Assembly: GCF_015169395.1 (NCBI RefSeq)
Contig: NZ_CP063458.1
Coordinates: 2,232,001-2,296,000 of the forward strand
Source of the DNA: Humisphaera borealis
GTDB taxonomy: Bacteria; Planctomycetota; Phycisphaerae; Tepidisphaerales; Tepidisphaeraceae
Direction of reading: 5' to 3'
DNA: 64,000 nucleotides
Both the position numbers and the translations under genes were made by a program. Within the stretch, counting starts at the first letter, position 1. The number at the start of each line of letters is the position of its first letter. Below are positions 1 through 9,677 of this stretch, piece after piece. The notes under the pieces were generated by a model. The model saw nothing but the letters and a program-made list of their open reading frames with translations. It was not told where the DNA came from and did not search any database.

Positions 1-1423
1 CCAGCACCCAGACGCCCCGATTCACCGCACTGGTGCGGTTCGGGAATGAACTGGTCGCCAGAACGCCTGGCATGGTCAGGATTCCACCGCGATTGGCGTC
101 CGTCAGGGTGACCTTACGCATCTCCGGGCCGCGGACCTTGGCCTGCATGCCGTAGAGCGGTGCGAGCGTACCGTTGAGAAACGTGTAGTCGCTCTCGATG
201 AACGACCCGAGGCTCTTGTTGTCGCGCAGAATGCTCTCGAACATCAGCCGGGCTTCGTCGTACATCGCCGAGCGAAGGGCCGCGGTCATCTGCGGAAACT
301 TCTCCGTGTCGAACGCCTTGCCGGCTAGCTTGTCCACACCGAGCCACTGGGCACCGAAACCATCGAAGAATGCGCGGGATCTCGGGTCGGCGATCAGCCG
401 TTTGGCCTGCGCGGCGAGTACCTTGGGATCACGAAGCTTTCCCGCGTCGGCGAGTGCCGACAGCTCGGCATCGGGCATGGTCGCCCAGAGCAGGTAAGAC
501 AGCCGCGACGCCAGCTGGTAGTCGTCCAGCGGAACAATATCGCCGCCGCCGGTCGGCGATTGGGCCGCCGGCCCCGGCGTAATGAACAGAAACTGCGGCG
601 ATACGAGGACTGCCTTGACCATCAACCGCAGCGATTCGGCGTGCGATTTCCCCTGGTCGGCCGCCAGCGCATACACGCGCACCAGCACGTCAACTTCACC
701 TTCCGAAGCAGGCCGGCGATAGGCCTGGCGGGCGATCGACCGGGCCACCTTGCGGGCCGCAGCCTTTCGGTCGGCGCCGGGGGCGAGGTCCGGACCGAAC
801 AGCTTCTGCTGCATCGCCGTCGGCGGCGAACCCGGCGACGCAACAACGCGCGACAGCACGTCATTGGCAACCGCCAGGTACTGGTCCATAAGCGTCGGCG
901 AAAGCGAGTTGGTGAAGCCCGCGCCGAACACCTCATCGGGCAGCTCGCGGGCGATCTGCGGATCGACGCCGAACAGATCCCGCAGCGTGTTCCCGTACTC
1001 GACACGGTTCAACCGGCGAATGACGAACACACCGGGGTCCTTGCGACTCAGGCGTTTGATTCCCGCGACCCACTCGGTGACCGCCTTGCGCTCCTTGTCG
1101 GTCGGCTGCTTTTCCCCTTCCGGCGGCATCTCGTGCGTGTTGATCTGCGTCGCGGCCCGCTTCCAGAGCAGCAGGAACGACGGCGAATCCGGATTCTTGA
1201 GGACACTCTGGAACGTCACCCCGCCCTTTTGCTTGTTGCCACTGTGGCAAGCGGTGCAGTAGTTCGCCATGAAGGGCGCGACCTGATCCTTGTAGACCTT
1301 CAGCGCCTGGGTGCGGGCAGCAGCCGCGGCGGCGTCGTCAAGTTCCGCCCCCCGGGCGGCCGGCGCATACAGCTCTATCACGCAGACCAACGGCAACCAC
1401 AACAGCTTGAAAAATCGAGTCAT
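1..1423 (-). CDS. DUF1592-type secreted cytochrome c-like protein (5' part; runs off window start)
   Basis: The reading frame is open from an ATG at 1423 to the left window edge, about 474 codons, so the C-terminus is missing. The N-terminus has a basic start and hydrophobic stretch (residues 1-25) like a signal peptide. It is followed by a haem-binding CTACH motif (Cys56, Cys59, His60). Further on are stretches typical of planctomycete DUF1587/DUF1592 proteins, such as FVIRRLNRVEYGNTLRDLFG and YTFLNGTLAPLYG. Members of this family are exported and carry a cytochrome-like N-terminal domain; their substrate is unknown. They are usually followed by a DUF1501 partner, which would lie beyond the window start. 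Family assignment is confident, function is not. Confidence 0.85.
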   Translation of the reverse strand, partial: MTRFFKLLWLPLVCVIELYAPAARGAELDDAAAAAARTQALKVYKDQVAPFMANYCTACHSGNKQKGGVTFQSVLKNPDSPSFLLLWKRAATQINTHEMPPEGEKQPTDKERKAVTEWVAGIKRLSRKDPGVFVIRRLNRVEYGNTLRDLFGVDPQIARELPDEVFGAGFTNSLSPTLMDQYLAVANDVLSRVVASPGSPPTAMQQKLFGPDLAPGADRKAAARKVARSIARQAYRRPASEGEVDVLVRVYALAADQGKSHAESLRLMVKAVLVSPQFLFITPGPAAQSPTGGGDIVPLDDYQLASRLSYLLWATMPDAELSALADAGKLRDPKVLAAQAKRLIADPRSRAFFDGFGAQWLGVDKLAGKAFDTEKFPQMTAALRSAMYDEARLMFESILRDNKSLGSFIESDYTFLNGTLAPLYGMQAKVRGPEMRKVTLTDANRGGILTMPGVLATSSFPNRTSAVNRGVWVL

Positions 1424-2538
1424 TGGCAACGTACCTGGCTCCCGGAACACAAAATCACCCCTCACCGCAGAACTACGTTCCCCGCCGGAGGTTGTTTAAG
1501 TATTCGCGCGAGCCGGGCGAGCGAAACCTCCCCATTTTGTCAGGCGTTTGTTACTGCACTGCTTACCTCGCTTTCGGCCTGGACTCCCGATCGGTGAACT
1601 GCGGGCGTCCACCTCGTCCAAACCGAATCGCCTTGTGAACGGTTGGGTGTGATGAATGACGACAACCGGCGCAGGGCGTGAGGCCCGTCGGTCGGGTCGG
1701 AGGTGGTTGCCCGGATCGTTCGTCTCGCCCGGTTCCTGTGGATTCTGCTTGCAAATCTGATCGTCGCACTTAACATATACCGTACAGACAATTTGTCTCG
1801 GGTCGGATGCTCACAATCGTTCGGCCGTGGTTGGCTGGCGTTCCCTGGTGTCTGGTCTTCGCGGGTGTGATCCGTCGTCGGCCGGGGTGTCGGGCCGGGT
1901 GGCGCGTGTGGTGGGATGACGTTGTTCTTTCGGCGGGTCGCATGGCTCGCCGTGGTGGTCGCATGGGGTAACTCGGACGAACCGGCGGCGCATGACTTCT
2001 TGAAGGAGCCGCACTCGAAGTAAGCAGACAGGAACGCGACATCGCGCCGTTCCCACGTTACTTCATGCGCGGCGTGGTCGGAACGTCATGCGCGGATGCA
2101 GACGCCGACGGTCGCCTCGGGTTCGTTTGGCGGATTGCAACGTCGCCCGGGCAGAGTGCACCTGCGGCGCGACCGCTGATCAATCGCTGGCGGATGATCT
2201 TGGGTTCGTTTGGCGAATTGGACTGTCGCCTCGGGTTCGTTTGGCGGATGCGGCTCGATCGTTCGCGACTCTGCCGGACCAATGACGTGAGACAGCGCTC
2301 AGACGGGCGTGCTGGTCTCATGGCCAGAGCCGGTGGGGTGACGGTGATCTGCCTGCCACCACCTCGCGTTGCATTCAGCCGCCGCGCGTTGTTCGCACCG
2401 CCGCGCCTTGTTTTCAACAACGTCTCATCCGGCTATTGCGACGGCCGCCACACCCGGCCGTCGCGGGCATGCCGTTTGCGATCCGCCGATGGAGCGTTTT
2501 TGTTGAAGTCTTTGAAGCAGGTTGTTGAAGGAGCGTCA
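1424..2538. other. Long intergenic region with repeat cluster A
   Basis: About 1.1 kb between two divergent genes with no convincing gene. The only notable parts are a short AT-richer stretch near 1745-1795 (contains ACATATACCGTACAG) and three copies of GGGTTCGTTTGGC between 2117 and 2249. An open frame continues upstream of glgX through this region, but it translates the repeats into low-complexity LGFVW/LGSFG peptides and has no family resemblance, so I treat it as non-coding. Confidence 0.6.
2117..2249. repeat. GGGTTCGTTTGGC repeat cluster A (3 copies)
   Basis: Three direct copies of a 19-nt unit, TYGGGTTCGTTTGGCGRAT, lie at 2117-2135, 2200-2218 and 2231-2249. The first and third are identical (TCGGGTTCGTTTGGCGGAT) and share the preceding GTCGCC. 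Related units recur at 53039-53256. Function is unknown. Confidence 0.8.
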
Positions 2539-4740
2539 ATGCGCGTTTGGCCGGGCCGACCCTATCCCCTGGGTTCGACATTTGATGGACACGGCGTGAA
2601 CTTCGCGCTGTTCTCAGAGAACGCGACGAAAGTCGAATTATGTCTTTTTAATTCGGTCAGTTCGGTAGTGGAAACGCAACGGGTGGAGTTGCCAGAGCAG
2701 ACCGACCGCGTCTGGCACGGATTTCTACCTGACATCGAGCCCGGCCAACTTTACGGATATCGCGTGCACGGCAAATTCGAGCCGCGCAAAGGTCACCGCT
2801 TCAATCCCAACAAGGTGGTGATGGACCCGTACGCAAAGGCGGTCGGGCGGGACGTCGTTTGGGACGACTCGGTTTTTGGCTACACGGTCGGGTCCGACGA
2901 CATGACGTTCGATACCCGCGATAGTGGGGCGTTCTGTCCGCTTGCGTCGGTGATTGACACGGCGTTTACATGGGGAGACGACCGACCGCCGCGAATTCCG
3001 TGGCACAAAACGCTCATCTACGAGGCCCACGTCAGGGGCGCGACCGTTCGCCATCCCGATGTGCCCGAAGAACGCCGCGGCACGTACGCCGGTCTGGCGT
3101 CTGAAGCGTTCATCAGCCATCTGCAGAGACTGGGGGTGACCGCTTTGGAACTGATGCCGGTTCACCATTTTCTGCAGGACAGGACGCTGCGCGAGAAGGG
3201 CCTGGCGAATTACTGGGGCTACAACACGCTTTGCTATTTCGCACCGCACCTGCCGTACGCGTCGCGGCAGTCGCCGCGGAAGTCGGTTCAGGAATTCAAG
3301 TCGATGGTGCGGACGCTGCATGCGGCAGGCATCGAAGTGATTCTGGATGTGGTCTACAACCACACCTGCGAGGGCAACCACATGGGGCCCACGCTCGTGT
3401 TCCGGGGAATCGATAACGCCAACTACTACCGCCTGACTCGCGACGACAAGCGGTACTACATGGACTACACCGGCACCGGCAACACGCTGAACATGACCAG
3501 CCCGCGCGTACTGCAACTGTTGATGGACAGCTTGCGGTACTGGGTCACCGAAATGCACGTCGACGGCTTTCGCTTTGATCTCGCCAGCACGCTGGCGCGC
3601 GAACTGCACGAGGTCGATCGGCTGGGGGCTTTCTTCGACATCATCCACCAGGATCCGATCATCTCGCCGGTCAAGCTGATCGCCGAACCCTGGGACCTCG
3701 GCGAAGGCGGCTACCAGGTCGGGAACTTCCCCGTCCTCTGGACCGAGTGGAACGGCAAGTATCGCGACACCATCAGGCGATTCTGGAAGGGAGACGGCGG
3801 CCTGGCTTCGGATGTCGCGACGCGACTCGCCGGCAGCAGCGATCTTTACGAAAAGGACGGCCGAAAACCTTACGCGAGTATCAATTTCATCACCGCGCAC
3901 GACGGCTTCACGCTCGACGACCTGGTCAGCTACAACGAAAAGCACAACCAGGCCAACGGCGAAGGCAATCGCGACGGAGCCGACGATAACAACAGCTGGA
4001 ATTGCGGTGTCGAAGGGCCGACCGATGACCCTGCCGTTCTGAACACGCGCGAACGCCAGAAGCGGAACTTCATCGCAACGCTGCTGTTCTCCGAAGGCGT
4101 GCCGATGATTCGTGCCGGCGATGAGTTGAGCCAGACCAAGCAGGGCAACAACAACACGTATTGCCAGGACAACGAGCTAACCTGGCTCGACTGGGAGCTG
4201 AATGAACGCCAGCGGTCGTTCCTCGACTTCGTCCGCGACTGCACGCGCATCTGGGCGGAACAGCCGGCACTGCAACGGCGGAACTTTTTCGTCGGCCGTC
4301 CGCTCCGCGGCGATGACATCAAGGATATCTCCTTCTTTACGCCCGCCGGCACGGAGATGGATGACAGCGCGTGGAACGACGGGAACACCAAGTGCCTGGG
4401 TATTCGCCTGGCCGGTGATCGCCTGCGGGAGGTTGATGAGCGCGGCGAGCCGATCAAGGGTGACACACTGCTCCTTCTGATGAACGCCCACTGGGAAGAA
4501 GTGCCCTTCACTCTTCCCGACACCATCAAGGGTGACGTCTGGCAGACGCTGATCGATACCGGCGAGACGGCCCGACCGCTCCTGGTTCGCGTTCGCCCGG
4601 AAAGAGAACAGTTTCCCCTGTTCGGGCGATCGCTCGCGCTATTGCGAACCGTCAGGCCGGAGGAAGCGGCCGCCGCCGTGACGTCAACGCAGGCTGAGCA
4701 GTTACGCCGTGAAGCCCGTCAGGCCAGGGCCGCCGTGTAG
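2539..4740 (+). CDS. glgX: Glycogen debranching enzyme GlgX/TreX
   Basis: Predicted isoamylase-type enzyme that hydrolyses alpha-1,6 branches of glycogen. The ATG at 2539 is chosen because GAAGGAG sits 6 nt upstream and the protein then begins at the usual GlgX start (WPGRPYPLGSTFDGHGVNFA); the frame is open further upstream but only through repeats. The 733-residue length fits the family. An N-terminal CBM48-like region is followed by a GH13 barrel with all conserved regions: VVYNHTCEGN; DGFRFDLA with nucleophile Asp347; AEPWD with acid/base Glu383; and AHDGF with Asp455. First gene of a glgX-treZ-treY operon, so it probably supplies linear maltodextrins for trehalose synthesis. Confidence 0.95.
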   Translation: MRVWPGRPYPLGSTFDGHGVNFALFSENATKVELCLFNSVSSVVETQRVELPEQTDRVWHGFLPDIEPGQLYGYRVHGKFEPRKGHRFNPNKVVMDPYAKAVGRDVVWDDSVFGYTVGSDDMTFDTRDSGAFCPLASVIDTAFTWGDDRPPRIPWHKTLIYEAHVRGATVRHPDVPEERRGTYAGLASEAFISHLQRLGVTALELMPVHHFLQDRTLREKGLANYWGYNTLCYFAPHLPYASRQSPRKSVQEFKSMVRTLHAAGIEVILDVVYNHTCEGNHMGPTLVFRGIDNANYYRLTRDDKRYYMDYTGTGNTLNMTSPRVLQLLMDSLRYWVTEMHVDGFRFDLASTLARELHEVDRLGAFFDIIHQDPIISPVKLIAEPWDLGEGGYQVGNFPVLWTEWNGKYRDTIRRFWKGDGGLASDVATRLAGSSDLYEKDGRKPYASINFITAHDGFTLDDLVSYNEKHNQANGEGNRDGADDNNSWNCGVEGPTDDPAVLNTRERQKRNFIATLLFSEGVPMIRAGDELSQTKQGNNNTYCQDNELTWLDWELNERQRSFLDFVRDCTRIWAEQPALQRRNFFVGRPLRGDDIKDISFFTPAGTEMDDSAWNDGNTKCLGIRLAGDRLREVDERGEPIKGDTLLLLMNAHWEEVPFTLPDTIKGDVWQTLIDTGETARPLLVRVRPEREQFPLFGRSLALLRTVRPEEAAAAVTSTQAEQLRREARQARAAV

Positions 4741-4808
4741 GTAGAGGCGGAACTGCAGGACCCTGGGGGTGCTCCCCTTCGCCATCAATATTGCTGCGAG
4801 GATCAACC

Positions 4809-6845
4809 GTGACGCGCGTCGAACATCCACCGATTGAACGGGACGTGACAAAGGAACAGGCAGACAGAGTCCGTCGGTTGCCTGTCGGTGCCGAGCAACT
4901 GCCGAATGGCCTCGGCGTGCACTTTCGTGTCTGGGCGTCGAAACGACGGCTCGTCCGGGTCGTGCTCGACGACAGGCCCGATTCGCCGGTAACACTGGAA
5001 CGCGAAGCCGAAGGTTACTTCGCCGGCCTTGCGCCGCGGGCACGAGCGGGGACGCTCTACCGCTATCAGGTCGATGACGACCCGCAGCTCTACCCGGATC
5101 CGGTCAGCCGGTACCAGCCGCAAGGCGTCCACGGCCCGTCACAGGTCGTCGACGCCGACGAGTTTCGATGGACCGACGGCGCATGGGCCGGCATCAACAG
5201 CGACGGTCAGATTCTCTACGAGATGCACGTCGGCACGTTTACGAAGGAAGGCACCTGGGCCGCGGCAGCCGAACGGCTTGAGGATCTGCGGGACTTGGGC
5301 ATCACTTGCGTGGAGGTGATGCCGGTGAACGAGTTCGCCGGCCGCTGGGGATGGGGCTACGACGGCGTCCAGTTGTTCGCGCCCTATCACCACTACGGCA
5401 CACCCGACGACATGCGCCGCTTCATCGACCGAGCCCACGCGGTGGGCCTGGGCGTCATTCTCGATGTCGTCTACAACCACCTCGGCCCCGACGGAAACTA
5501 CGCAAGCGTTTTCAGCGATCAGTACTTCAGTCCGACACACCAAACAGACTGGGGCGATGCGATGAACTTCGACGCCGCCGGGAGCAGGCCGGTGCGCGAA
5601 TTCTTCCTTTGTAACGTCCGGATGTGGATCGAGGAGTACCACCTCGACGGGTTTCGATTCGACGCGACTCAGGCGCTGGTGGACGAATCGGAACGCCACA
5701 TTCTCGCCGAAATCACTGAGGTGGCTCGGCGGTCGGCAGGAAACCGAGCGATCTACCTCGTCAATGAAAATGAGCCGCAGCACACCCAGCTCGTGCGGCC
5801 GATCGATGGCGGCGGATGCGGCATGGACGCCCTGTGGAACGACGACTTCCATCATGCGGCCATGGTCGCGATGACCGGACACAGCGAGGCGTACTACTGC
5901 GACTATCGCGGAGCGCCGCAGGAGTTCATCTCGGCGGCAAAGTGGGGCTACCTGTACCAGGGGCAGCGGTACAAGTGGCATGAGAGGCGGCGCGGCACAC
6001 CCGCTTTGGATCTGCCGCCGACCGCGTTTATCCACTTCATCCAGAACCACGACCAGATCGCCAACACCGCACGAGGCGATCGCCTTCACAAGGTCACCAG
6101 TCCCGGCGAACTAAGGGCGATGACCGCCCTGCTGCTGCTGATGCCGCAGACGCCAATGCTCTTTCAGGGCCAGGAATTCGCGGCGTCGAGCCCGTTCTAC
6201 TACTTCTCGGATCATCATGAGGACCTGTCGAAACTGATTGCTGCCGGCCGGGCAAAAGAGATCGCGCAGTTCCCCAGCGCTGCGTCTCCGCTGATGCAGG
6301 AACAACTGGTCGATCCTTCGGCGCCAGCAACCTTCGAGCGGTCAAAGATCGATCATTCCGAGGCAGACCGCCCGTTCCACGCCGAGATTTACCGCCTGCA
6401 CAAGGAACTGCTGAGGCTTCGGCGTGAGGAGCCGGCTTTTAAGCGGGTACAGCGGCGCGGCGACATCGACGGGGCCGTCCTTGGCGCGGGCGCATTTGTG
6501 CTCCGCTTTTTTGGCAGGCCCGATCACGGCGGAGAGTCGGGTGGCCAGGGCGACGACCGCCTGCTGATCGTCAACCTCGGCCAGGACCTGGCGCTCGATC
6601 CGGCCCCCGAACCGCTGCTCGGCGCTCCGCCCGGCCGGCGATGGTTCACGATCTTCTCCAGCGAAGATCCTTGCTACGGCGGGTCGGGCACCGCGCCGTT
6701 GGAGACGGAAGCTGAGGGTTGGCACATTCCCGGCCGCACCACGGTTCTACTTCGACCCGTCAACGCCGCCGAGGCTGTGGTCGCGACGCGCTTCCGCGTG
6801 GCTCCTTCCTGTCAGGAAGCCAAGCATCGTGAACAGTCGGTTTAG
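4809..6845 (+). CDS. treZ: Malto-oligosyltrehalose trehalohydrolase
   Basis: Predicted to cleave trehalose from maltooligosyl-trehalose, the second step of the TreYZ pathway. The GTG at 4809 is preferred over an in-frame TTG at 4791 because GAGGATC lies just upstream at a normal distance. The 678-residue protein has an N-terminal CBM48/E-set-like region (GVHFRVWASKRRLVRVVL) and a GH13 barrel: VVYNHLGPDGNY, DGFRFDAT with Asp285 as likely nucleophile, a Glu near 320 in NENEPQ, and QNHDQIAN with Asp415. It lies 68 nt after glgX and 29 nt before treY, consistent with one operon. Strong overall similarity to GlgB-like enzymes is expected, but the trehalohydrolase identity is supported by treY next door. 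Confidence 0.92.
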   Translation: MTRVEHPPIERDVTKEQADRVRRLPVGAEQLPNGLGVHFRVWASKRRLVRVVLDDRPDSPVTLEREAEGYFAGLAPRARAGTLYRYQVDDDPQLYPDPVSRYQPQGVHGPSQVVDADEFRWTDGAWAGINSDGQILYEMHVGTFTKEGTWAAAAERLEDLRDLGITCVEVMPVNEFAGRWGWGYDGVQLFAPYHHYGTPDDMRRFIDRAHAVGLGVILDVVYNHLGPDGNYASVFSDQYFSPTHQTDWGDAMNFDAAGSRPVREFFLCNVRMWIEEYHLDGFRFDATQALVDESERHILAEITEVARRSAGNRAIYLVNENEPQHTQLVRPIDGGGCGMDALWNDDFHHAAMVAMTGHSEAYYCDYRGAPQEFISAAKWGYLYQGQRYKWHERRRGTPALDLPPTAFIHFIQNHDQIANTARGDRLHKVTSPGELRAMTALLLLMPQTPMLFQGQEFAASSPFYYFSDHHEDLSKLIAAGRAKEIAQFPSAASPLMQEQLVDPSAPATFERSKIDHSEADRPFHAEIYRLHKELLRLRREEPAFKRVQRRGDIDGAVLGAGAFVLRFFGRPDHGGESGGQGDDRLLIVNLGQDLALDPAPEPLLGAPPGRRWFTIFSSEDPCYGGSGTAPLETEAEGWHIPGRTTVLLRPVNAAEAVVATRFRVAPSCQEAKHREQSV

Positions 6846-6874
6846 CACGTCCTTAAGCTGTACGGACACCACCC

Positions 6875-9577
6875 ATGACTTCGACGTTTCCGGAATCGAC
6901 GTACCGAGTTCAGTTTCACGCGGACTTCACATTCCGCGACGCAACTGAGATCGTTCCCTATCTGGCGGACCTCGGCGTAACGCATCTGTATGCATCGCCG
7001 TACCTGAAGGCCAGGCCCGGCAGCACGCACGGATATGACGTCATCGATCACTGCCGACTGAATCCGGAACTAGGCACACAGCGCGATTTCGAGGACTTCC
7101 TCGCTGCCCTCGAACGCCATGGGATGAGCCATATCCTCGATATCGTTCCCAACCACGTCGGCATCGCGACGAACGAGAATGTCTGGTGGAACGACGTGCT
7201 GGCGAACGGTCCGTCCTCGCACTACGGCCGATACTTCGATATCGCGTGGCAGGAAGCGTCCCGACCAGAACTGAGCGGCAAGGTCCTGCTCCCGTTGCTG
7301 GGCAAGCCCTACGGCGTGACGCTGGAGGATGGAGAACTCACGCTATCGCACGATGGCAACGGATTCTGGATCAACTACCAGGACCGAAAGCTTCCCGTAT
7401 CCCCCGCCACGCTTAAATTGCTACATGGCGAAGACGCAGCAGAGCGTCTGCGGCAATTCAACGGCACACCGGGCGAGCCTCGCAGTTTTGATGCACTCGA
7501 CGCCATCCTGGACAAGCAGTTCTATAGGCTCGCGTGTTGGACGAACGCGTCGGACGAGATCAATTACCGTCGCTTCTTTGATGTAAACGAATTGGCCGCA
7601 CTCGCCATGGAACGTGCGGAGGTTTTCGAGGAAACGCACGGGTTTGTTTTCAAATTGATCAAGGCAGGCCACGTTGCCGGGCTTCGTATCGATCATCCCG
7701 ACGGGCTGTACAACCCGCGGGAATACTTCGAACGTTTGCAGCAGCTGTACCGCAAGTCGGCCGATGGTGACCGCGCGGAGCGCCGGCCGCTGTACGTGCT
7801 GGCCGAGAAGATCCTGGCGGCTGACGAAACGCTGCCGACCGAATGGTCGATTCACGGCACGAGCGGTTACGACTTCCTCAATCACGTCAACGGCCTGTTC
7901 ATTGATTCGCGCAACGAACAGGCGATCACACAGATCTACAGCGAGTGGCTGGCCGATGGCGGGACGACCTCCTGCGGGGCCTGCGACTCCTTTGAGACCC
8001 TGGGGTATGGGCGCAAGAAGTTCATGCTGGAAACGGCCTTCGCGAGCGAACTCCGCTCGCTGGCGCGCAGGCTCGATCGCCTGGCACAGCGAAACCGTCT
8101 CTGGCGCGACTTCACACTCGCTGCCCTCGTTCGCGGCCTTAAGGAAGTGATCGCATGCTTCGGGGTCTACCGCACCTACATTGAAGGGCCCGAAGTCAGC
8201 GCCAGCGACAGACAGCGCATCGAAGCGGCGATCGGAGCGGCCATCGGCCGCAATCCTGCCAGTGACGTCGGCGTGTTTCATTTCATCCGCGACGTTCTCC
8301 TGCAGCGATATCCGGAAACCTTCAGCGAAAGCGATCGAGCCGACCAACTGGCGTTCGCCGGGAAGTTTCAACAGCTCACCTCTCCGGTCACCGCCAAGGG
8401 GATCGAGGACACCAGCTTTTACGTCTACAACCGGTTCGTATCCCTGAACGAGGTTGGCGGAGACCCCGCGAGGTTCGGCGTAGCACCAGACGACCTGCAC
8501 ACCTACTTCGCCGACCGTCAGCGCGACTGGCCTTATGCAATGTCCACGCTGTCCACGCACGACACGAAGCGGAGTGAGGACGTGCGGGCAAGACTCAACG
8601 TGCTCTCGGAGATCCCCGATCAATGGCGGACGCACGCCACCCGGTGGCGCGACATCAACGCAGGGCAGAAAGCCGTCGTCGCCGGCCGTCCGGCGCCCGA
8701 TGCCAACGACGAGTACCTCATCTACCAGACGTTGCTGGGCGTTGCGCCGCTGGGGCCGTGGTCAGCTCCCGCATACGCAGCAGTGCAGGAGCGCGTTTGT
8801 GGCTATGTGCTGAAAGCGCTCCGCGAGGCAAAGGTGCACACGACGTGGACAAACCCGAATGCCGCCTACGAACAGGCGGTGCAGGCGTTCGTAGCGAGGC
8901 TCCTTGATCGCAAAGCCAGTCCCCAATTCTGGGACGACTTCGACGCACTGCGCGGAAGGGTTGCGACCATCGGACTGATCAACAGCCTCTCGCAAACCCT
9001 GCTGCGACTGGCCGCACCGGGCGTCCCCGACACGTTCCAGGGAACCGAAAGCTGGGACTTCAGCCTGGTTGACCCCGACAACCGCAGACCGGTCTCCTAC
9101 GAGAGGCTTCGCGCACAGCTTCACCGTTGTGACGCAATTCTCCAGGCCGATCCGGCACGCCGCGCCGTGCTCGTGCGTGAACTGCTCGACGACCTCGCGG
9201 ACGGCAGCGCCAAGGTGTTCCTTCAGGCGACCATCCTGCGGCTTCGTCGGGCGCACCCGGGCCTCCTGAGCGCGGGGACCTATGACGCCCTGCCGGTGAC
9301 GGGGGCAAAAGCCAAGCACGTTTTCGCGTTTATGCGTCGCTCGAACAGGTCCGCTGTTGTCGTCGTGGTGCCGCGCCTGATCGCGTCACTTTTGGACGAC
9401 CGCACGACACTCCCCTTAGGCGATCAAGTATGGGGCGATACGGCAATCGAACTGGACGGACCGACGGTGTCGTGGCGCAATCTGTTGACGAACGAGCAGT
9501 CGTCCCCTGCCCGCCGGATCGTCATGGGAGACGTTTGCAATTGCTTTCCGGTATATGCTGGCCTGGCAAGCGTTTGA
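6875..9577 (+). CDS. treY: Malto-oligosyltrehalose synthase
   Basis: Predicted to rearrange the reducing-end alpha-1,4 bond of maltodextrins into an alpha-1,1 bond, making maltooligosyl-trehalose. The 900-residue length is typical to slightly long. It starts with the family signature TYRVQFHADFTFRDA and YLADLGVTHLYASPYLKA. Later come IVPNHVGI, GLRIDHPDGL (Asp273 likely nucleophile), LAEKIL (Glu311) and STHDTKRSEDVRARL (Asp563). Third gene of the operon after glgX and treZ. No clear Shine-Dalgarno is visible, suggesting translational coupling or leaderless-like initiation. The next gene is convergent. Confidence 0.95.
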   Translation: MTSTFPESTYRVQFHADFTFRDATEIVPYLADLGVTHLYASPYLKARPGSTHGYDVIDHCRLNPELGTQRDFEDFLAALERHGMSHILDIVPNHVGIATNENVWWNDVLANGPSSHYGRYFDIAWQEASRPELSGKVLLPLLGKPYGVTLEDGELTLSHDGNGFWINYQDRKLPVSPATLKLLHGEDAAERLRQFNGTPGEPRSFDALDAILDKQFYRLACWTNASDEINYRRFFDVNELAALAMERAEVFEETHGFVFKLIKAGHVAGLRIDHPDGLYNPREYFERLQQLYRKSADGDRAERRPLYVLAEKILAADETLPTEWSIHGTSGYDFLNHVNGLFIDSRNEQAITQIYSEWLADGGTTSCGACDSFETLGYGRKKFMLETAFASELRSLARRLDRLAQRNRLWRDFTLAALVRGLKEVIACFGVYRTYIEGPEVSASDRQRIEAAIGAAIGRNPASDVGVFHFIRDVLLQRYPETFSESDRADQLAFAGKFQQLTSPVTAKGIEDTSFYVYNRFVSLNEVGGDPARFGVAPDDLHTYFADRQRDWPYAMSTLSTHDTKRSEDVRARLNVLSEIPDQWRTHATRWRDINAGQKAVVAGRPAPDANDEYLIYQTLLGVAPLGPWSAPAYAAVQERVCGYVLKALREAKVHTTWTNPNAAYEQAVQAFVARLLDRKASPQFWDDFDALRGRVATIGLINSLSQTLLRLAAPGVPDTFQGTESWDFSLVDPDNRRPVSYERLRAQLHRCDAILQADPARRAVLVRELLDDLADGSAKVFLQATILRLRRAHPGLLSAGTYDALPVTGAKAKHVFAFMRRSNRSAVVVVVPRLIASLLDDRTTLPLGDQVWGDTAIELDGPTVSWRNLLTNEQSSPARRIVMGDVCNCFPVYAGLASV

Positions 9578-9677
9578 ACAGCAGAAAGCCCGCGAGTGAC
9601 CCCGACGCCCCGCAATGACGGCTCCGCGGCACTCCCACTTGAACCGGCCATCCTCACCAGTCGATTGAGAATCGTCA

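Noticed and set aside
2065-2538. Upstream extension of the glgX frame (158 codons)
   Set aside because: It translates the GGGTTCGTTTGGC repeats, has no family similarity, and a good ribosome binding site precedes the ATG at 2539.
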